Assembly (NCBI GenBank): GCA_026990385.1
Contig: JALXDL010000104.1
Location: 43,384 to 107,383 of the forward strand
Direction of reading: 5' to 3'
From: DRKI01 sp011051875
GTDB lineage: Bacteria > Desulfobacterota > Desulfobulbia > Desulfobulbales > Desulfobulbaceae
DNA length: 64,000 nucleotides
Each line of letters opens with the position of its first letter. The stretch's first letter is position 1. Both the position numbers and the translations under genes were made by a program. The notes beneath the pieces are model-generated. The model did not search any database. It was not told where the DNA came from and saw only the letters and a program-made list of their open reading frames with translations. Shown in pieces: positions 50,935-59,481 of the stretch.

Positions 50935-51537
50935 ATGCAGATCCCCGAGCTTGACCAGTGCATCCGCCTCATGGAACAGTACCGCATGCTGGACAATATC
51001 CGGCATCACTCGCTGGTGGTGGCCCGGGTGGCGGACCAGCTGGTCCGTGACCTGGAAGCGGTCCGGCCGGAAGGGCAGACGCCAAACCGGAAACTGGTCA
51101 TTGCCGGTGCCCTGCTTCATGATATCGCCAAGACCCCGTGCCTGGACGGTTCCTGCGAGCATGCCCTGGCCGGGGCCGGGATCTGCCGCGAGCACGGATT
51201 CCCCGAGGTGGCCGGGATCGTGGCCGAGCACGTGATCCTGCGCGACCACGACCCGGCGCGGTACGCAACCGGTCTTTTCACGGCCGGCGAGATCGTCTAT
51301 TATGCCGACAAACGGGTACGCCACGCCGAGATCGTCTCCCTGGACGAGCGGCTGGCCTACATCCTGGACCATTATGGTCACAACAACCCGCGCCTGCACC
51401 GGCTGATCAGGGAGAATTTCCAGCGATGCGTGGAACTTGAACGTCACCTGTTCCGCACCCTGGGACTTTCGCCGGAGCAAATGCCCGGCCGGCTGGCCGG
51501 ATCCGGTGGACATGGGCGCAAGCCCTGGCAGCCATGA
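50935..51537 (+). CDS. HD-domain phosphohydrolase
   Basis: A 200-residue HD-superfamily protein. The first His is in RHHSLVVARVADQL near residue 24, the HD doublet in GALLHDIAKTPCLDG near 62, and further metal-binding His and Asp follow (EHALAGAG, AEHVILRDHDP, YYADKRV). The order fits the small HDIG/YqeK-like group acting on nucleotides or phosphate esters, but the substrate is unknown. It starts 18 bases after hemE and its stop overlaps the next start as ATGA, so it belongs to the same transcript. Confidence 0.88.
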   Translation: MQIPELDQCIRLMEQYRMLDNIRHHSLVVARVADQLVRDLEAVRPEGQTPNRKLVIAGALLHDIAKTPCLDGSCEHALAGAGICREHGFPEVAGIVAEHVILRDHDPARYATGLFTAGEIVYYADKRVRHAEIVSLDERLAYILDHYGHNNPRLHRLIRENFQRCVELERHLFRTLGLSPEQMPGRLAGSGGHGRKPWQP

Positions 51538-51911
51538 AGAGAAAAAGAAAAACCTTTGACTGGGCCGAGGAATACCCTGCCGCCATCACGGTCTGCGACC
51601 GGCAGGGGACGATCATTGCCATGAACAGGGCGGCTGGAGAAAATTTTCAAAAGTACGGCGGCAGGGGGCTCGTCGGCAGCAGCCTCTTTGCCTGCCACTC
51701 CCCGGCCTCGGGCAGGGCCATCCGCAGAATGCTGGACCAGGAGCAGGGGAGCACCTACATCACGGACAACGGCAGCAGAAAACGGCTGGTCCAGCAGGTG
51801 CCCTGGTACCGGGACGGCCGGTTTGCCGGCCTGGTGGAGACCATCATCGACCTGCCGGCCGAGCTGCCGGTCCGGCGCCGCGGCCAGGCCGCCCGGACAA
51901 CCAACCGATGA
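51534..51911 (+). CDS. Small stand-alone PAS-domain protein
   Basis: A 125-residue protein made of a single PAS-like domain: AITVCDRQGTIIAMNRAAGE near residue 17, LVGSSLFACHSP near 46 and WYRDGRFAGLVETIID near 90. It is followed by a basic tail. There is no kinase, GGDEF or HTH output domain, so it may act by protein-protein contact or bind a small ligand. It is translationally coupled to the HD gene before it (ATGA) and the MBL gene after it (overlap of the last codon), which suggests the three work together. Confidence 0.82.
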   Translation: MKRKRKTFDWAEEYPAAITVCDRQGTIIAMNRAAGENFQKYGGRGLVGSSLFACHSPASGRAIRRMLDQEQGSTYITDNGSRKRLVQQVPWYRDGRFAGLVETIIDLPAELPVRRRGQAARTTNR

Positions 51912-52663
51912 TGCAGATACTTTTTCTCGGTGTGGGCGAGGCCTGCGATCCCGACCACGGCAATACCTCTGTCCTGCTGACCACCGGTGCAGGCGCCTCC
52001 CTGCTGCTGGACTGCGGCTTCACCGCTGCCCATCGTTTCTTTGCCGCCTGCAGTGATCCCGACCGGCTGGACGCGGTCTGGATCTCCCACTGCCACGGCG
52101 ACCACTACTTTGGCATCCCCCTGCTCATCCTCCGCTTCCGGGAAATGGGACGGCGCCGTCCCCTGGCCCTGGTCGGCCAGGCAGGGCTGGAGGAAATCGT
52201 CAGGAGCCTGATGGAGATGGCCTATCCCGGCTTCATGGTCAAGCTCGGGTTTGCGCTGCAGTTCCACGAAACAGGGCCGGAACAGACCCTGTCGCTGGCC
52301 GGCCTGCGGTGGCGCACCGCGCCGACCCTCCACTCCCGGCCCAACCTGGGATTGCTGCTTGATGACGGCAGCTGCCGCCTCTACTACAGCGGCGACGGGC
52401 GCCCCGGCGACCGGGTGGCCGGGCTGGTCCGGGACTGCGACCTGGCCATCCACGAGGCTTTCAGGCTCGAGGACGAGGTGGCGGGCCACGGCTCCATTGC
52501 CGGCTGCCGCCGCCTCAAGGCCGGGGCCCGCATCCGGCGGCTGGCCCTGGTCCACCTGGAGAGGCGGGTCCGCCGGAAGCAGCGGCAGGAGATCGGTCGT
52601 ATCCTCGACCAGGATCCGGACCTTTTTCTGCCCGAGGATGGTGACACCGTTTCGGTGCCATGA
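51908..52663 (+). CDS. Metallo-beta-lactamase-fold hydrolase (RNase Z-like)
   Basis: A 251-residue MBL-fold protein. It opens ILFLGVGEACDPDHGNTSVLL, a typical RNase Z-like start. Metal ligands are in HCHGDHYFGIPLLI near residue 63, the later Asp in YSGDGRPGD near 160 and a final His in LALVHLERR near 215. The expected substrate is a phosphodiester or small ester; true tRNase Z features (the exosite arm) are absent. The start at 51908 (or the ATG at 51911) overlaps the PAS gene. It ends about 90 bases before the promoter at 52756. Confidence 0.87.
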   Translation: MMQILFLGVGEACDPDHGNTSVLLTTGAGASLLLDCGFTAAHRFFAACSDPDRLDAVWISHCHGDHYFGIPLLILRFREMGRRRPLALVGQAGLEEIVRSLMEMAYPGFMVKLGFALQFHETGPEQTLSLAGLRWRTAPTLHSRPNLGLLLDDGSCRLYYSGDGRPGDRVAGLVRDCDLAIHEAFRLEDEVAGHGSIAGCRRLKAGARIRRLALVHLERRVRRKQRQEIGRILDQDPDLFLPEDGDTVSVP

Positions 52664-52755
52664 AGCCAGGGATGGATTGACCACCGGCAGATGGAGGAAA
52701 CGCCTGATCCAGGGAGAGTGAAGACGCCGGTTGTCGGCCGCCCTGCCCGCGCTTC

Positions 52756-52789
52756 TTGACACTGCCCTGCAGAAAAGTATACTGCAGGG
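52756..52789 (+). promoter_or_regulatory. Sigma-70 promoter with embedded inverted repeat, ahead of the OmpA-family gene
   Basis: A perfect -35 TTGACA (52756-52761) and TATACT -10 (52778-52783) are 16 bases apart. The perfect 8-base inverted repeat CCCTGCAG-N9-CTGCAGGG (52765-52789) fills the spacer and runs through the -10. A dimeric repressor bound there would block RNA polymerase. Transcription should start near 52790, giving a leader of about 65 bases. Confidence 0.75.
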
Positions 52790-52855
52790 AAAGGGTCTGC
52801 CTTCCTGCCCGGTCCGGCTCCCATCCCGGCGACCCGCAATTCCAGGAGACACACC

Positions 52856-53908
52856 ATGACATCCCGGCTCTCTCCGCTGCTCTTTCTCCTCGTCCTGCTC
52901 CTGTCCCCTCTGCCCGTCGCGGCGGCGCCGGCAGCGGGCAGCGCGCCCGCCCCGGCTGCCGTGCCGCTGCCCCTGGCCGACAACTTCCTGATCCTCTACG
53001 ATGCTGCCGACACCATGGCCCGGCCCTATCACGACACCGGCATGACCAGGCTCGAGGCGGAAAAACAGATCCTCGCCAGGAGCAACAAATCCCTGCCCGA
53101 CCTCCACTGGCAGGCTGGGCTCTATCCCATGTGGAAGCCGGGCCTCTGGCTCCAGGGTGCGGCCATGGGTTTCCGGCCCTACTTTCGGCTGCAGAACTAT
53201 GACAAGGCCGCCTTTGCCCGTGCCATCGACCGGCTGCCCGTCCAACCTACCGGACCGCCCATGCTGCAGGTGGGCTTGATGAAACTGGAGCACCTGCTGG
53301 GCCTGCCGGGCCGCACCGAGGTTTTTCTTTTTTCCGACGGCCGCCATTCCACAGTCCCGGGCCTGGAGATCGAACCCCTGGCAGAGGCAAGGAAACTGGC
53401 GGCAAAATTCGACGTCTGCTTCACCATTGTCAGCAGTGCCGACACCGCGGAAGGGAAAAAGCTGCTGGCCGATATCGCCGGGGTCAACACCTGTTCCCAG
53501 GTCATGGATTTCGACACCGTGTTCGATCATCCCGAGCATCTGCTGGGCAGGCTCTACCTGCCAGCCAGCGATTTTTCCGATATCCTGTTCGATTTTGACC
53601 GCGCCGCCATCAGGCAGCAGGACATCCCGACCCTGAACAGGCTGGGTCGTTTCCTGCAGGAACACCCCGGGGATTACGTCGTCCTCTCCGGTTTCACCGA
53701 CAACATCGGCAGCGAGGCCTACAATATCCGGCTCTCCAGGCGCCGTGCCGAGAGCGTCCGCGATTACCTGGCAAAGAATTTCGGCATCGCCGGCAAGCGG
53801 ATGCTGCTCTACTGGTATGGCTTTGCCAACCCGGTGGCGCCCAACACCACGCCCGAGGGCAGGCAGCGCAACCGGCGGGTGACCATCACCCTGCGCAGCG
53901 CATCCTGA
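52856..53908 (+). CDS. Exported OmpA-family protein with VWA-like N-terminal domain
   Basis: A 350-residue exported protein with a signal peptide (about residues 1-23, ending VAAAP). An N-terminal domain of about 180 residues opens NFLILYDAADTMARPYHDTG, similar to a von Willebrand A start but with DAADTM in place of DxSxS. The OmpA C-terminal peptidoglycan-binding domain follows (about 230-345), with FDFDRAAIRQQDIPTLNRLG and GFTDNIGSEAYNIRLSRRRA. No beta-barrel segment is obvious, so it may be periplasmic or a lipoprotein-like scaffold; no lipobox is seen. It is the only gene under the promoter at 52756. Confidence 0.87.
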   Translation: MTSRLSPLLFLLVLLLSPLPVAAAPAAGSAPAPAAVPLPLADNFLILYDAADTMARPYHDTGMTRLEAEKQILARSNKSLPDLHWQAGLYPMWKPGLWLQGAAMGFRPYFRLQNYDKAAFARAIDRLPVQPTGPPMLQVGLMKLEHLLGLPGRTEVFLFSDGRHSTVPGLEIEPLAEARKLAAKFDVCFTIVSSADTAEGKKLLADIAGVNTCSQVMDFDTVFDHPEHLLGRLYLPASDFSDILFDFDRAAIRQQDIPTLNRLGRFLQEHPGDYVVLSGFTDNIGSEAYNIRLSRRRAESVRDYLAKNFGIAGKRMLLYWYGFANPVAPNTTPEGRQRNRRVTITLRSAS

Positions 53909-53940
53909 CCCTCGACCAGCGCCTGGCCCGCTCCGGACCG

Positions 53941-54381
53941 TCAGGCCGCGGCCTCGCCGGGCACGACCATGAACGGACGATGCCTGCCAGCGGCATGATC
54001 CTGGGCGATGATCCCGGCCGGATCGTTGAAGTAGAGGCCGCCGAACTCACCGCTGCAGTCGGGACACCCCTTGAGCCAGAGGATGTGGTGGCGGTAGCGG
54101 TTCTTGGCAAAATGGCGGTAGACCCAGCGGGATTCGCCGCAGTCGAGACAGAAGAGCAGGGTCCACTCGTTGCCCTGCAGGGCAACGGCGCAGTCGTGGC
54201 AGACCGGGATGACCAGATCCCGTACCGAGACCTCCCGGATCCCGTCCTCCTGGTAGCCGATGGGCACAACGATGTAATCGGTGGCAGCGATGACCGAGGT
54301 ATCGACCCCGGGACCGTGGTTCAGGTGGCAGTGCTCGTGATCGAGCTCCGCAAGCAGGTGGAGTCTGTTGAAGGTATCCAT
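53941..54381 (-). CDS. Hypothetical Cys-rich protein, zinc-ribbon-like
   Basis: A 146-residue soluble protein with three CxxC pairs: CHDC near residue 61, CLDC near 78 and CPDC near 106. Four such cysteines could hold a zinc or iron site. A His-rich start (LDHEHCHLNHGPG) is also present. I do not recognise a family; it resembles uncharacterised zinc-ribbon proteins of anaerobes. The ATG at 54381 has AGGGAGG upstream. It is convergent with the OmpA-family gene. Confidence 0.75.
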   Translation of the reverse strand: MDTFNRLHLLAELDHEHCHLNHGPGVDTSVIAATDYIVVPIGYQEDGIREVSVRDLVIPVCHDCAVALQGNEWTLLFCLDCGESRWVYRHFAKNRYRHHILWLKGCPDCSGEFGGLYFNDPAGIIAQDHAAGRHRPFMVVPGEAAA

Positions 54382-54632
54382 GATTCCCTCCCTGGTTGAA
54401 TTGCGGCATCCTTGCCTTACTTTTTTATCGGCCCCCGGCCCGCAATTCTTCAGGAATAATTACCAGGAAAAAGAAAAAACCGGGCCAGGCAAACGTCCAT
54501 GCCCGCCGGAACGGGCACAACCAGCAGGGAAAGCAAGCGGCAAGGGAGGGCCGGAAGGCAGGTCATCGCTGCCACGCGGAGCAGCGGCTTTCCCGGCTTC
54601 CGGCTGCTGACCGGCAGGAGGAGAGAAAGCAG

Positions 54633-56021
54633 ATGAAGATTGAATTCCACGGCGCGGACCGGAATGTCACCGGATCCTGCCACCTCGTTGAATGCCAGGG
54701 CAAGCGCATTCTCATCGACTGCGGCATGTACCAGGGCGGCCGCGAGCTGCAGGAAGAGAACAGGAACGACTTCGGTTTCGATCCGCACTCCATCGACTAC
54801 CTTCTGCTCACCCACGGCCATCTCGACCACTGCGGCAGGATCCCGCTCCTGGTCAAGCGCGGGTTCCGGGGCGACATCGTCACCACTGCAGCCACCCGTG
54901 AGCTGGCGCGGCTGGTCATGCTCGACTCGGCGCGGATCCAGGAGGAAGAGGCCGAGTATCTCACCCGCAAGGCGCGCAACCATGACCGTAACGCCGAGCC
55001 GGTTCTGCCCCTCTACGATACCCTGGACGCCCTGACCAGCCTGGACCGGTTCATGGACATCACCGCCTTTGCCAGCCCCCACGACCTGGCGCCCGGCATC
55101 CGCGCCACATTTTTCGAGGCCGGTCATATCCTGGGCGCGGCCGGCATCCTGCTCGAGCTGGCCGAGGGCCACCATTCAAGGCGGGTGGTCTTTTCCGGCG
55201 ATCTCGGCTACTCGAACCGGGTCATCCTCCGCGATCCCGCCGTGCCCCCCAAGGCCGACATCGTGGTCATGGAAACCACCTATGGTAACCGCCTGCACAA
55301 ACAGCTTGCACCGTCGGTGGAGGAGCTCTACGAGGCCATCAACCAGACATTGGAGCGGGGAGGCAACGTCCTGATCCCCAGTTTCGCCCTGGAGCGGACC
55401 CAGGAGATCCTCTACTTCCTGCGCGAGGGCATAGAAAAAGGACGCATCCCGGCATCGCTGCAGGTCTTTCTCGACTCGCCCATGGCCATCTCCGCAACCC
55501 GCATCTTCCAGCGTCATCCCGAGTGCTTCGACACCGAGACCTGGGCCGTATTCCAGTCCGGCCAGGACCCCTTTGCCCTGCCCGGCCTCCACTTTACCCG
55601 CGACACGGCCCAGTCCGTGGCCCTCAAGCAGGTGCGCGGCGCGGTCATCATCGCCGGCTCCGGCATGTGTACCGGCGGCAGGATCCGCCACCACCTCAAG
55701 CACAACCTGTGGCGGCGGGAGGCCTCGGTGATCTTTGTCGGCTACGCCGCCCACGGCACCCTGGCCCGGCAGATCATCGACGGCGCGGAAAAAGTGCGTA
55801 TCTTCGGAGAGGAGATCGAGGTCAGGGCCAGGGTGTACACCATCGGCGGTTTTTCGGCCCACGGCGACCAGCGGGAACTGCTCGCCTGGCACGCCCAGAC
55901 CGGCAACCCGGAAACCACCTTCCTGGTCCACGGCGAAGAGGAAACCATGCGCATCTTTGCCGGCCTGCTCACCAATACCCGGGTCGAGATGCCCATGCTC
56001 CACCAGTCGTTTCCCCTGTGA
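54633..56021 (+). CDS. MBL-fold beta-CASP RNA exonuclease-like protein
   Basis: A 462-residue protein of the bacterial CPSF73/RNase J-like group. The catalytic HTHGHLDHCGRIP region (two His and Asp/His) is near residue 57. Downstream are METTYGNRLH near 213, a beta-CASP domain with SFALERTQEILYFL, GSGMCTGGRIRHHL near 345 and GGFSAHGDQRELLAW near 405 (late metal-ligand His). It should cut or trim RNA in the cytoplasm. The start at 54633 follows AGGAGGAGAG. Its length is normal. No RNase accessory gene lies next to it. Confidence 0.92.
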   Translation: MKIEFHGADRNVTGSCHLVECQGKRILIDCGMYQGGRELQEENRNDFGFDPHSIDYLLLTHGHLDHCGRIPLLVKRGFRGDIVTTAATRELARLVMLDSARIQEEEAEYLTRKARNHDRNAEPVLPLYDTLDALTSLDRFMDITAFASPHDLAPGIRATFFEAGHILGAAGILLELAEGHHSRRVVFSGDLGYSNRVILRDPAVPPKADIVVMETTYGNRLHKQLAPSVEELYEAINQTLERGGNVLIPSFALERTQEILYFLREGIEKGRIPASLQVFLDSPMAISATRIFQRHPECFDTETWAVFQSGQDPFALPGLHFTRDTAQSVALKQVRGAVIIAGSGMCTGGRIRHHLKHNLWRREASVIFVGYAAHGTLARQIIDGAEKVRIFGEEIEVRARVYTIGGFSAHGDQRELLAWHAQTGNPETTFLVHGEEETMRIFAGLLTNTRVEMPMLHQSFPL

Positions 56022-56082
56022 GGGCAGGTGCAGAGGCGGCTGCCGGCGTTGCCGCCGCGCTCTTCCCGGTCAGGAACAGGGG

Positions 56083-56583
56083 TCAGACCGGGGTGCGGAT
56101 ATACGCTTTTTCCGGCCCGGGATCCGGCGCCGGTGCCTGGGGCGGAGGAGGCTCCTGTGCCGGGGCGGTCATGGAGCGGACAGCGCTCCCGGTCTTCTCC
56201 CAGATTCTTTTGACCTTCTCCCTGGTCTTCTGCCAGATCCCCTTTGAACGTTCTTCCGCCTTCCCGAGCACCTCGGCAGAGGATTCCCTGGCCTTTTCCA
56301 TGGTTTCGCCAGATGCCTCCTTTGCCTTTTCCCAGGCCTCTGCCGAGGAACGCGTGGTCTTTTCCCACAGCTCTTCCGACCCGGTCCTGCCCTTTTCCAG
56401 GACCCTGTCCGCCGTCTCACCGGCGGCCTCGCCCACGGCCCGGGCCGCCTCGCCGATCTTCCGACCGGCCGTGTCCCACTTGTCCCCGGCCCGGACCACT
56501 GCCGGCAGACCGGCCTGCCAGGCCAGGCACAACGCCAGAAGCGCCATCAGGGCAAGACTGCCGCCATCGCTGATTCGCCGCAT
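56083..56583 (-). CDS. Exported protein with amphipathic helical repeats
   Basis: A 166-residue protein with a signal peptide (about residues 1-33, to VRAGD), then a helical region (about 35-135). Its imperfect repeats are built on (S/T)xExWEKxKExSGE, for example ELWEKTTRSS, EAWEKAKEAS, ETMEKARESS and EVLGKAEERS. The tail is Pro-rich (PAQEPPPPQAPAPDPG). The spacing is reminiscent of LEA-like or apolipoprotein-like amphipathic helices. It may be a periplasmic stress or membrane-surface protein; no family is recognised. The ATG at 56583 follows GGAGGT, with a GTG immediately before it. Confidence 0.78.
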   Translation of the reverse strand: MRRISDGGSLALMALLALCLAWQAGLPAVVRAGDKWDTAGRKIGEAARAVGEAAGETADRVLEKGRTGSEELWEKTTRSSAEAWEKAKEASGETMEKARESSAEVLGKAEERSKGIWQKTREKVKRIWEKTGSAVRSMTAPAQEPPPPQAPAPDPGPEKAYIRTPV

Positions 56584-57037
56584 CACCTACCTCCAGTTTC
56601 ATGTTTGCCGCTCATAACGGATTGCAGTACAGGATACCGTGCCCGGCCGTACCAGGCAAGAAGCAGATGGAAGCAGTTACAGACAGATCATCCTTTTTCC
56701 GTCACCGGTCACGGGCTTTCCAATGAAACATCAGAAGAGCCGCATCTTGGGGGCCCAATGAGAACCGCTCGATCAAGGTTTGAAGAAACCGGCCGGCGAG
56801 CAGCCGGCGCCATGGCAACAAAATACGCCAGATCAAGAAGATACAAAGTCAGCCTACCGGAACGGCCGGAATAAATCATTCGACTTTTCAGCAACAATAC
56901 TCTATATTGTCCACGAAATTCATTCACTCTGCTCGACCGGCATGGCTGGACCGGTTGCCGGCCCAGTCTCGACAAACCATGAAAATTCAGCCGCCCCGTC
57001 ACCGCGGACAACGATTTTCGGATACCCATCGGATCCC
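56584..57037. other. Divergent gap before the efflux operon
   Basis: 454 bases with no convincing gene. TATATT at 56903-56908 may be the -10 of the efflux operon, with only a poor -35 (CGACTT). GCCGGC-GAGCA-GCCGGC near 56788 could form a small hairpin. A longer TolC frame reaches back to 56780 but has no protein-like character. Confidence 0.4.
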
Positions 57038-58393
57038 ATGACCGGAACAAGGCTCGCTGTCATCTGTCTCATCACGCTCGTGTCCCTGTGCAGGCAGGGC
57101 ATGGCCGCAGACAAGACGCCCATACCCGAATCCTGGACTGCGCGCAGCGCCGTGCATTTTGCGCTTGCCAACAGCCCGGATGCCAAGGCAGCCCTGCAGC
57201 GGATCGCCGCCGCCCGGGCTGCCATCGACCAGGCGGCCTCGGCCTTCTACCCCGAACTGACCGTCGGGGCCGGATACTCCCGGACCGACAACCCCATGTA
57301 CTCGTTCGGCAACATTCTCAACCAGGGGCAGTTTACCAACAGCATCGATTTCAATGATCCCGGCACCACCGACGACCTCCAGCTGATCACCAGTCTGCAG
57401 TACCGGCTGTTCAACGGCGGCCGCGACCGGGCGGGCCTCAGGGCGGCCGAGGCCGGGGAAGAAGCCAGCAGAAAGGAACATAGCGGTATCCTCTCCAGGC
57501 TCGCCTTTGAGGTGGTACGCTCCTTTCTGACCATCATCCAGGCCGACGAGACCCGGCAGGCACGGGTATCGGCCATCGAGGCGGTGGAGGCATCCCTGAA
57601 GGTGGCCCGGGCGCGGTACGAGGTCGGCGATCTCCTCCGGGCCGACCTGCTCAACCTCGAGGTTCAGCGGTCCAGGGCCGGGGAAAACCTGATCCGGGCC
57701 CGGCACAACCTGGAGCTTGCCAAGCGCGGCTTTCTCAACCTGCTCGGTCTGAAACAGGGCGAGGTTGAAATCAACCCGGACGAAAAATTCCAGCAGGCCG
57801 TACCCGGGGAACTCACGTACGAACACCGGCCGGAGCTGGCCCGGATCGCCGCCATGATCCGCGCCGCCGAGGCACAGGTACGCCAGGCCGAAGCAGGATA
57901 CTATCCCACCGCCGATGCCTTTGGCTCCTACCAGGTTGACAAGGGATTCGAGTATGACGCCGGTTCGGGCAATTCCTGGATGGCCGGTGTCCGGCTGAAC
58001 TATACCCTGTTTGACGGTCACCGGACCTCGGCCGCGGTCACCAGGGCCAAGGCCCGGCTTGCCGAGCTCAGGGAGATCCGGCACAAGATGGAACTCGGCT
58101 TCGGCCTGGAGATCGAAAAGGCCCGCCTCAGCCTGCAGCAGGCCGAGGAGCGATTACAGGTCACTGAAAAGATGATGGAGCTTGCCGAGGAAAGCGCCCG
58201 CCTCTCCCGGGCCCGGTTCAAGGAAGGCGTGATCCTTGCCTCGGACCTGATCGACGTGGAGAACCGCCTTACGGATGCCCGGGTCCGGCACTCCCTGGCC
58301 CTGGCCACCTACCGGGTCGCGGTTGCTGATCTGCGCCGGGCCGTGGGACTGCCCCAGTTCGACGAGACAACCTCCGCGGAACCGGCGGACTGA
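57038..58393 (+). CDS. TolC-family outer-membrane efflux protein
   Basis: A 451-residue outer-membrane channel protein. A signal peptide (about residues 1-24, ending QGMAAD) precedes two internally similar halves with long alpha-helical barrel segments, each containing the family pattern (for example LQLITSLQYRLFNGGRDRAG and WMAGVRLNYTLFDGHRTSAA, the beta-strand/loop motif before each helix pair). The start at 57038 (MTGTRLAV) is chosen because it opens a signal peptide. It is the first gene of an RND tripartite pump: the adaptor follows after 56 bases. The substrate is unknown. Confidence 0.92.
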   Translation: MTGTRLAVICLITLVSLCRQGMAADKTPIPESWTARSAVHFALANSPDAKAALQRIAAARAAIDQAASAFYPELTVGAGYSRTDNPMYSFGNILNQGQFTNSIDFNDPGTTDDLQLITSLQYRLFNGGRDRAGLRAAEAGEEASRKEHSGILSRLAFEVVRSFLTIIQADETRQARVSAIEAVEASLKVARARYEVGDLLRADLLNLEVQRSRAGENLIRARHNLELAKRGFLNLLGLKQGEVEINPDEKFQQAVPGELTYEHRPELARIAAMIRAAEAQVRQAEAGYYPTADAFGSYQVDKGFEYDAGSGNSWMAGVRLNYTLFDGHRTSAAVTRAKARLAELREIRHKMELGFGLEIEKARLSLQQAEERLQVTEKMMELAEESARLSRARFKEGVILASDLIDVENRLTDARVRHSLALATYRVAVADLRRAVGLPQFDETTSAEPAD

Positions 58394-58449
58394 CTGCTTC
58401 CCGGGCCTGCGGACCCCTTTTTCATTTTTCTTTTCCCAATGGCTACAAC

Positions 58450-59481
58450 ATGATTGGCACAAAGACCATCCTCTCCATCTGTATCCTGGTCCTCGCCCTT
58501 GCCGGCGCCACCACCAGGGCGGAAGAGAAGACCGTCCCCTCCCCTGACCTGCCCCCGGTCCAGGTCCATGTCCTCACCCTGCAGCGCCAGGAGATCCCTT
58601 CCCTGGTGGAGGTGGTGGGCACGGTCCAGGCCGTTCAGAGGGCATCCATTGCCGCCAAGGTTTCGGGTTTCATTGCTGAAATCCCGGTTGTGCTCGGCTC
58701 CCGGGTCAACAAGGGCGACCTGCTGGTGAAGATCAGCGCCGAGGAAATCTCGGCCCGCCTGCTCCAGGCCCAGGCCCAGCTGGCCCAGGCCCGGCGCAAC
58801 CTGGAGCGGGAACAGAAGCTGCTCAGAAAAAAGGCCACCACGCCGGAAACGGTCAAGTCCATGCGCGACATGTACGCCATTGCCGAGGCCGGGTACCGGG
58901 AGGCACGAACCATGCTCAGCTACACGACCATCACTGCGCCTTTTGCCGGGGTAATCACCCGCAAGATCGCCCATGCCGGTGATCTGGCAACACCGGGCAC
59001 CCCTCTGCTGGAGCTGGAGAACAACAGCCGGCTCCAGATCGTGACCGCCCTCCCCGAGGGCGTGGCCACGGAGATCCGGACCGGTGAACGGATGATGGTC
59101 ACTGTGCCCGCCGCCCGGCTGACGGACCAGGGTACCGTGGCAGAGATCGCTCCTGTCGCTGATCCCCGCTCGCGCACCGTCCGGATCAAGATCGATATCC
59201 GGCAGGCCGGAAACCTGCGTACCGGCCAGTTCGCGCGGGTCGCCATCCCGATGAAGAATACCGAAACCCTCCTCGTACCGGCTTCGGCCATCGTTCCATT
59301 CGGCCAGATGGACAGGGTCTACGTGGCCGAGGAGGGCAGGGCCCGGCTCCGCCTGGTCCGCACCGGCGAGCGTGATGACGGCAAAGTGGAGATCCTGGCC
59401 GGACTCAATCCCGGCGACAGGGTCATTGTGGATAACAACAGACTGCTGGTCAACGGACAGCCCCTGAAGATCGTCCAATGA
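58450..59481 (+). CDS. RND efflux periplasmic adaptor (membrane-fusion protein)
   Basis: A 343-residue adaptor. A signal peptide (about residues 1-24) leads to a lipoyl-like domain (IAAKVSGFIAEIPVVLGSRV, then NKGDLLVKI), a helical hairpin (about 95-150, LLQAQAQLAQARRNLEREQK), the second lipoyl half (YTTITAPFAGVITRK) and beta-barrel and membrane-proximal domains. There is no lipobox Cys, so it is likely soluble in the periplasm or anchored by its uncleaved helix. It joins the TolC protein and the RND pump; the stop overlaps the pump start as ATGA. Confidence 0.93.
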   Translation: MIGTKTILSICILVLALAGATTRAEEKTVPSPDLPPVQVHVLTLQRQEIPSLVEVVGTVQAVQRASIAAKVSGFIAEIPVVLGSRVNKGDLLVKISAEEISARLLQAQAQLAQARRNLEREQKLLRKKATTPETVKSMRDMYAIAEAGYREARTMLSYTTITAPFAGVITRKIAHAGDLATPGTPLLELENNSRLQIVTALPEGVATEIRTGERMMVTVPAARLTDQGTVAEIAPVADPRSRTVRIKIDIRQAGNLRTGQFARVAIPMKNTETLLVPASAIVPFGQMDRVYVAEEGRARLRLVRTGERDDGKVEILAGLNPGDRVIVDNNRLLVNGQPLKIVQ

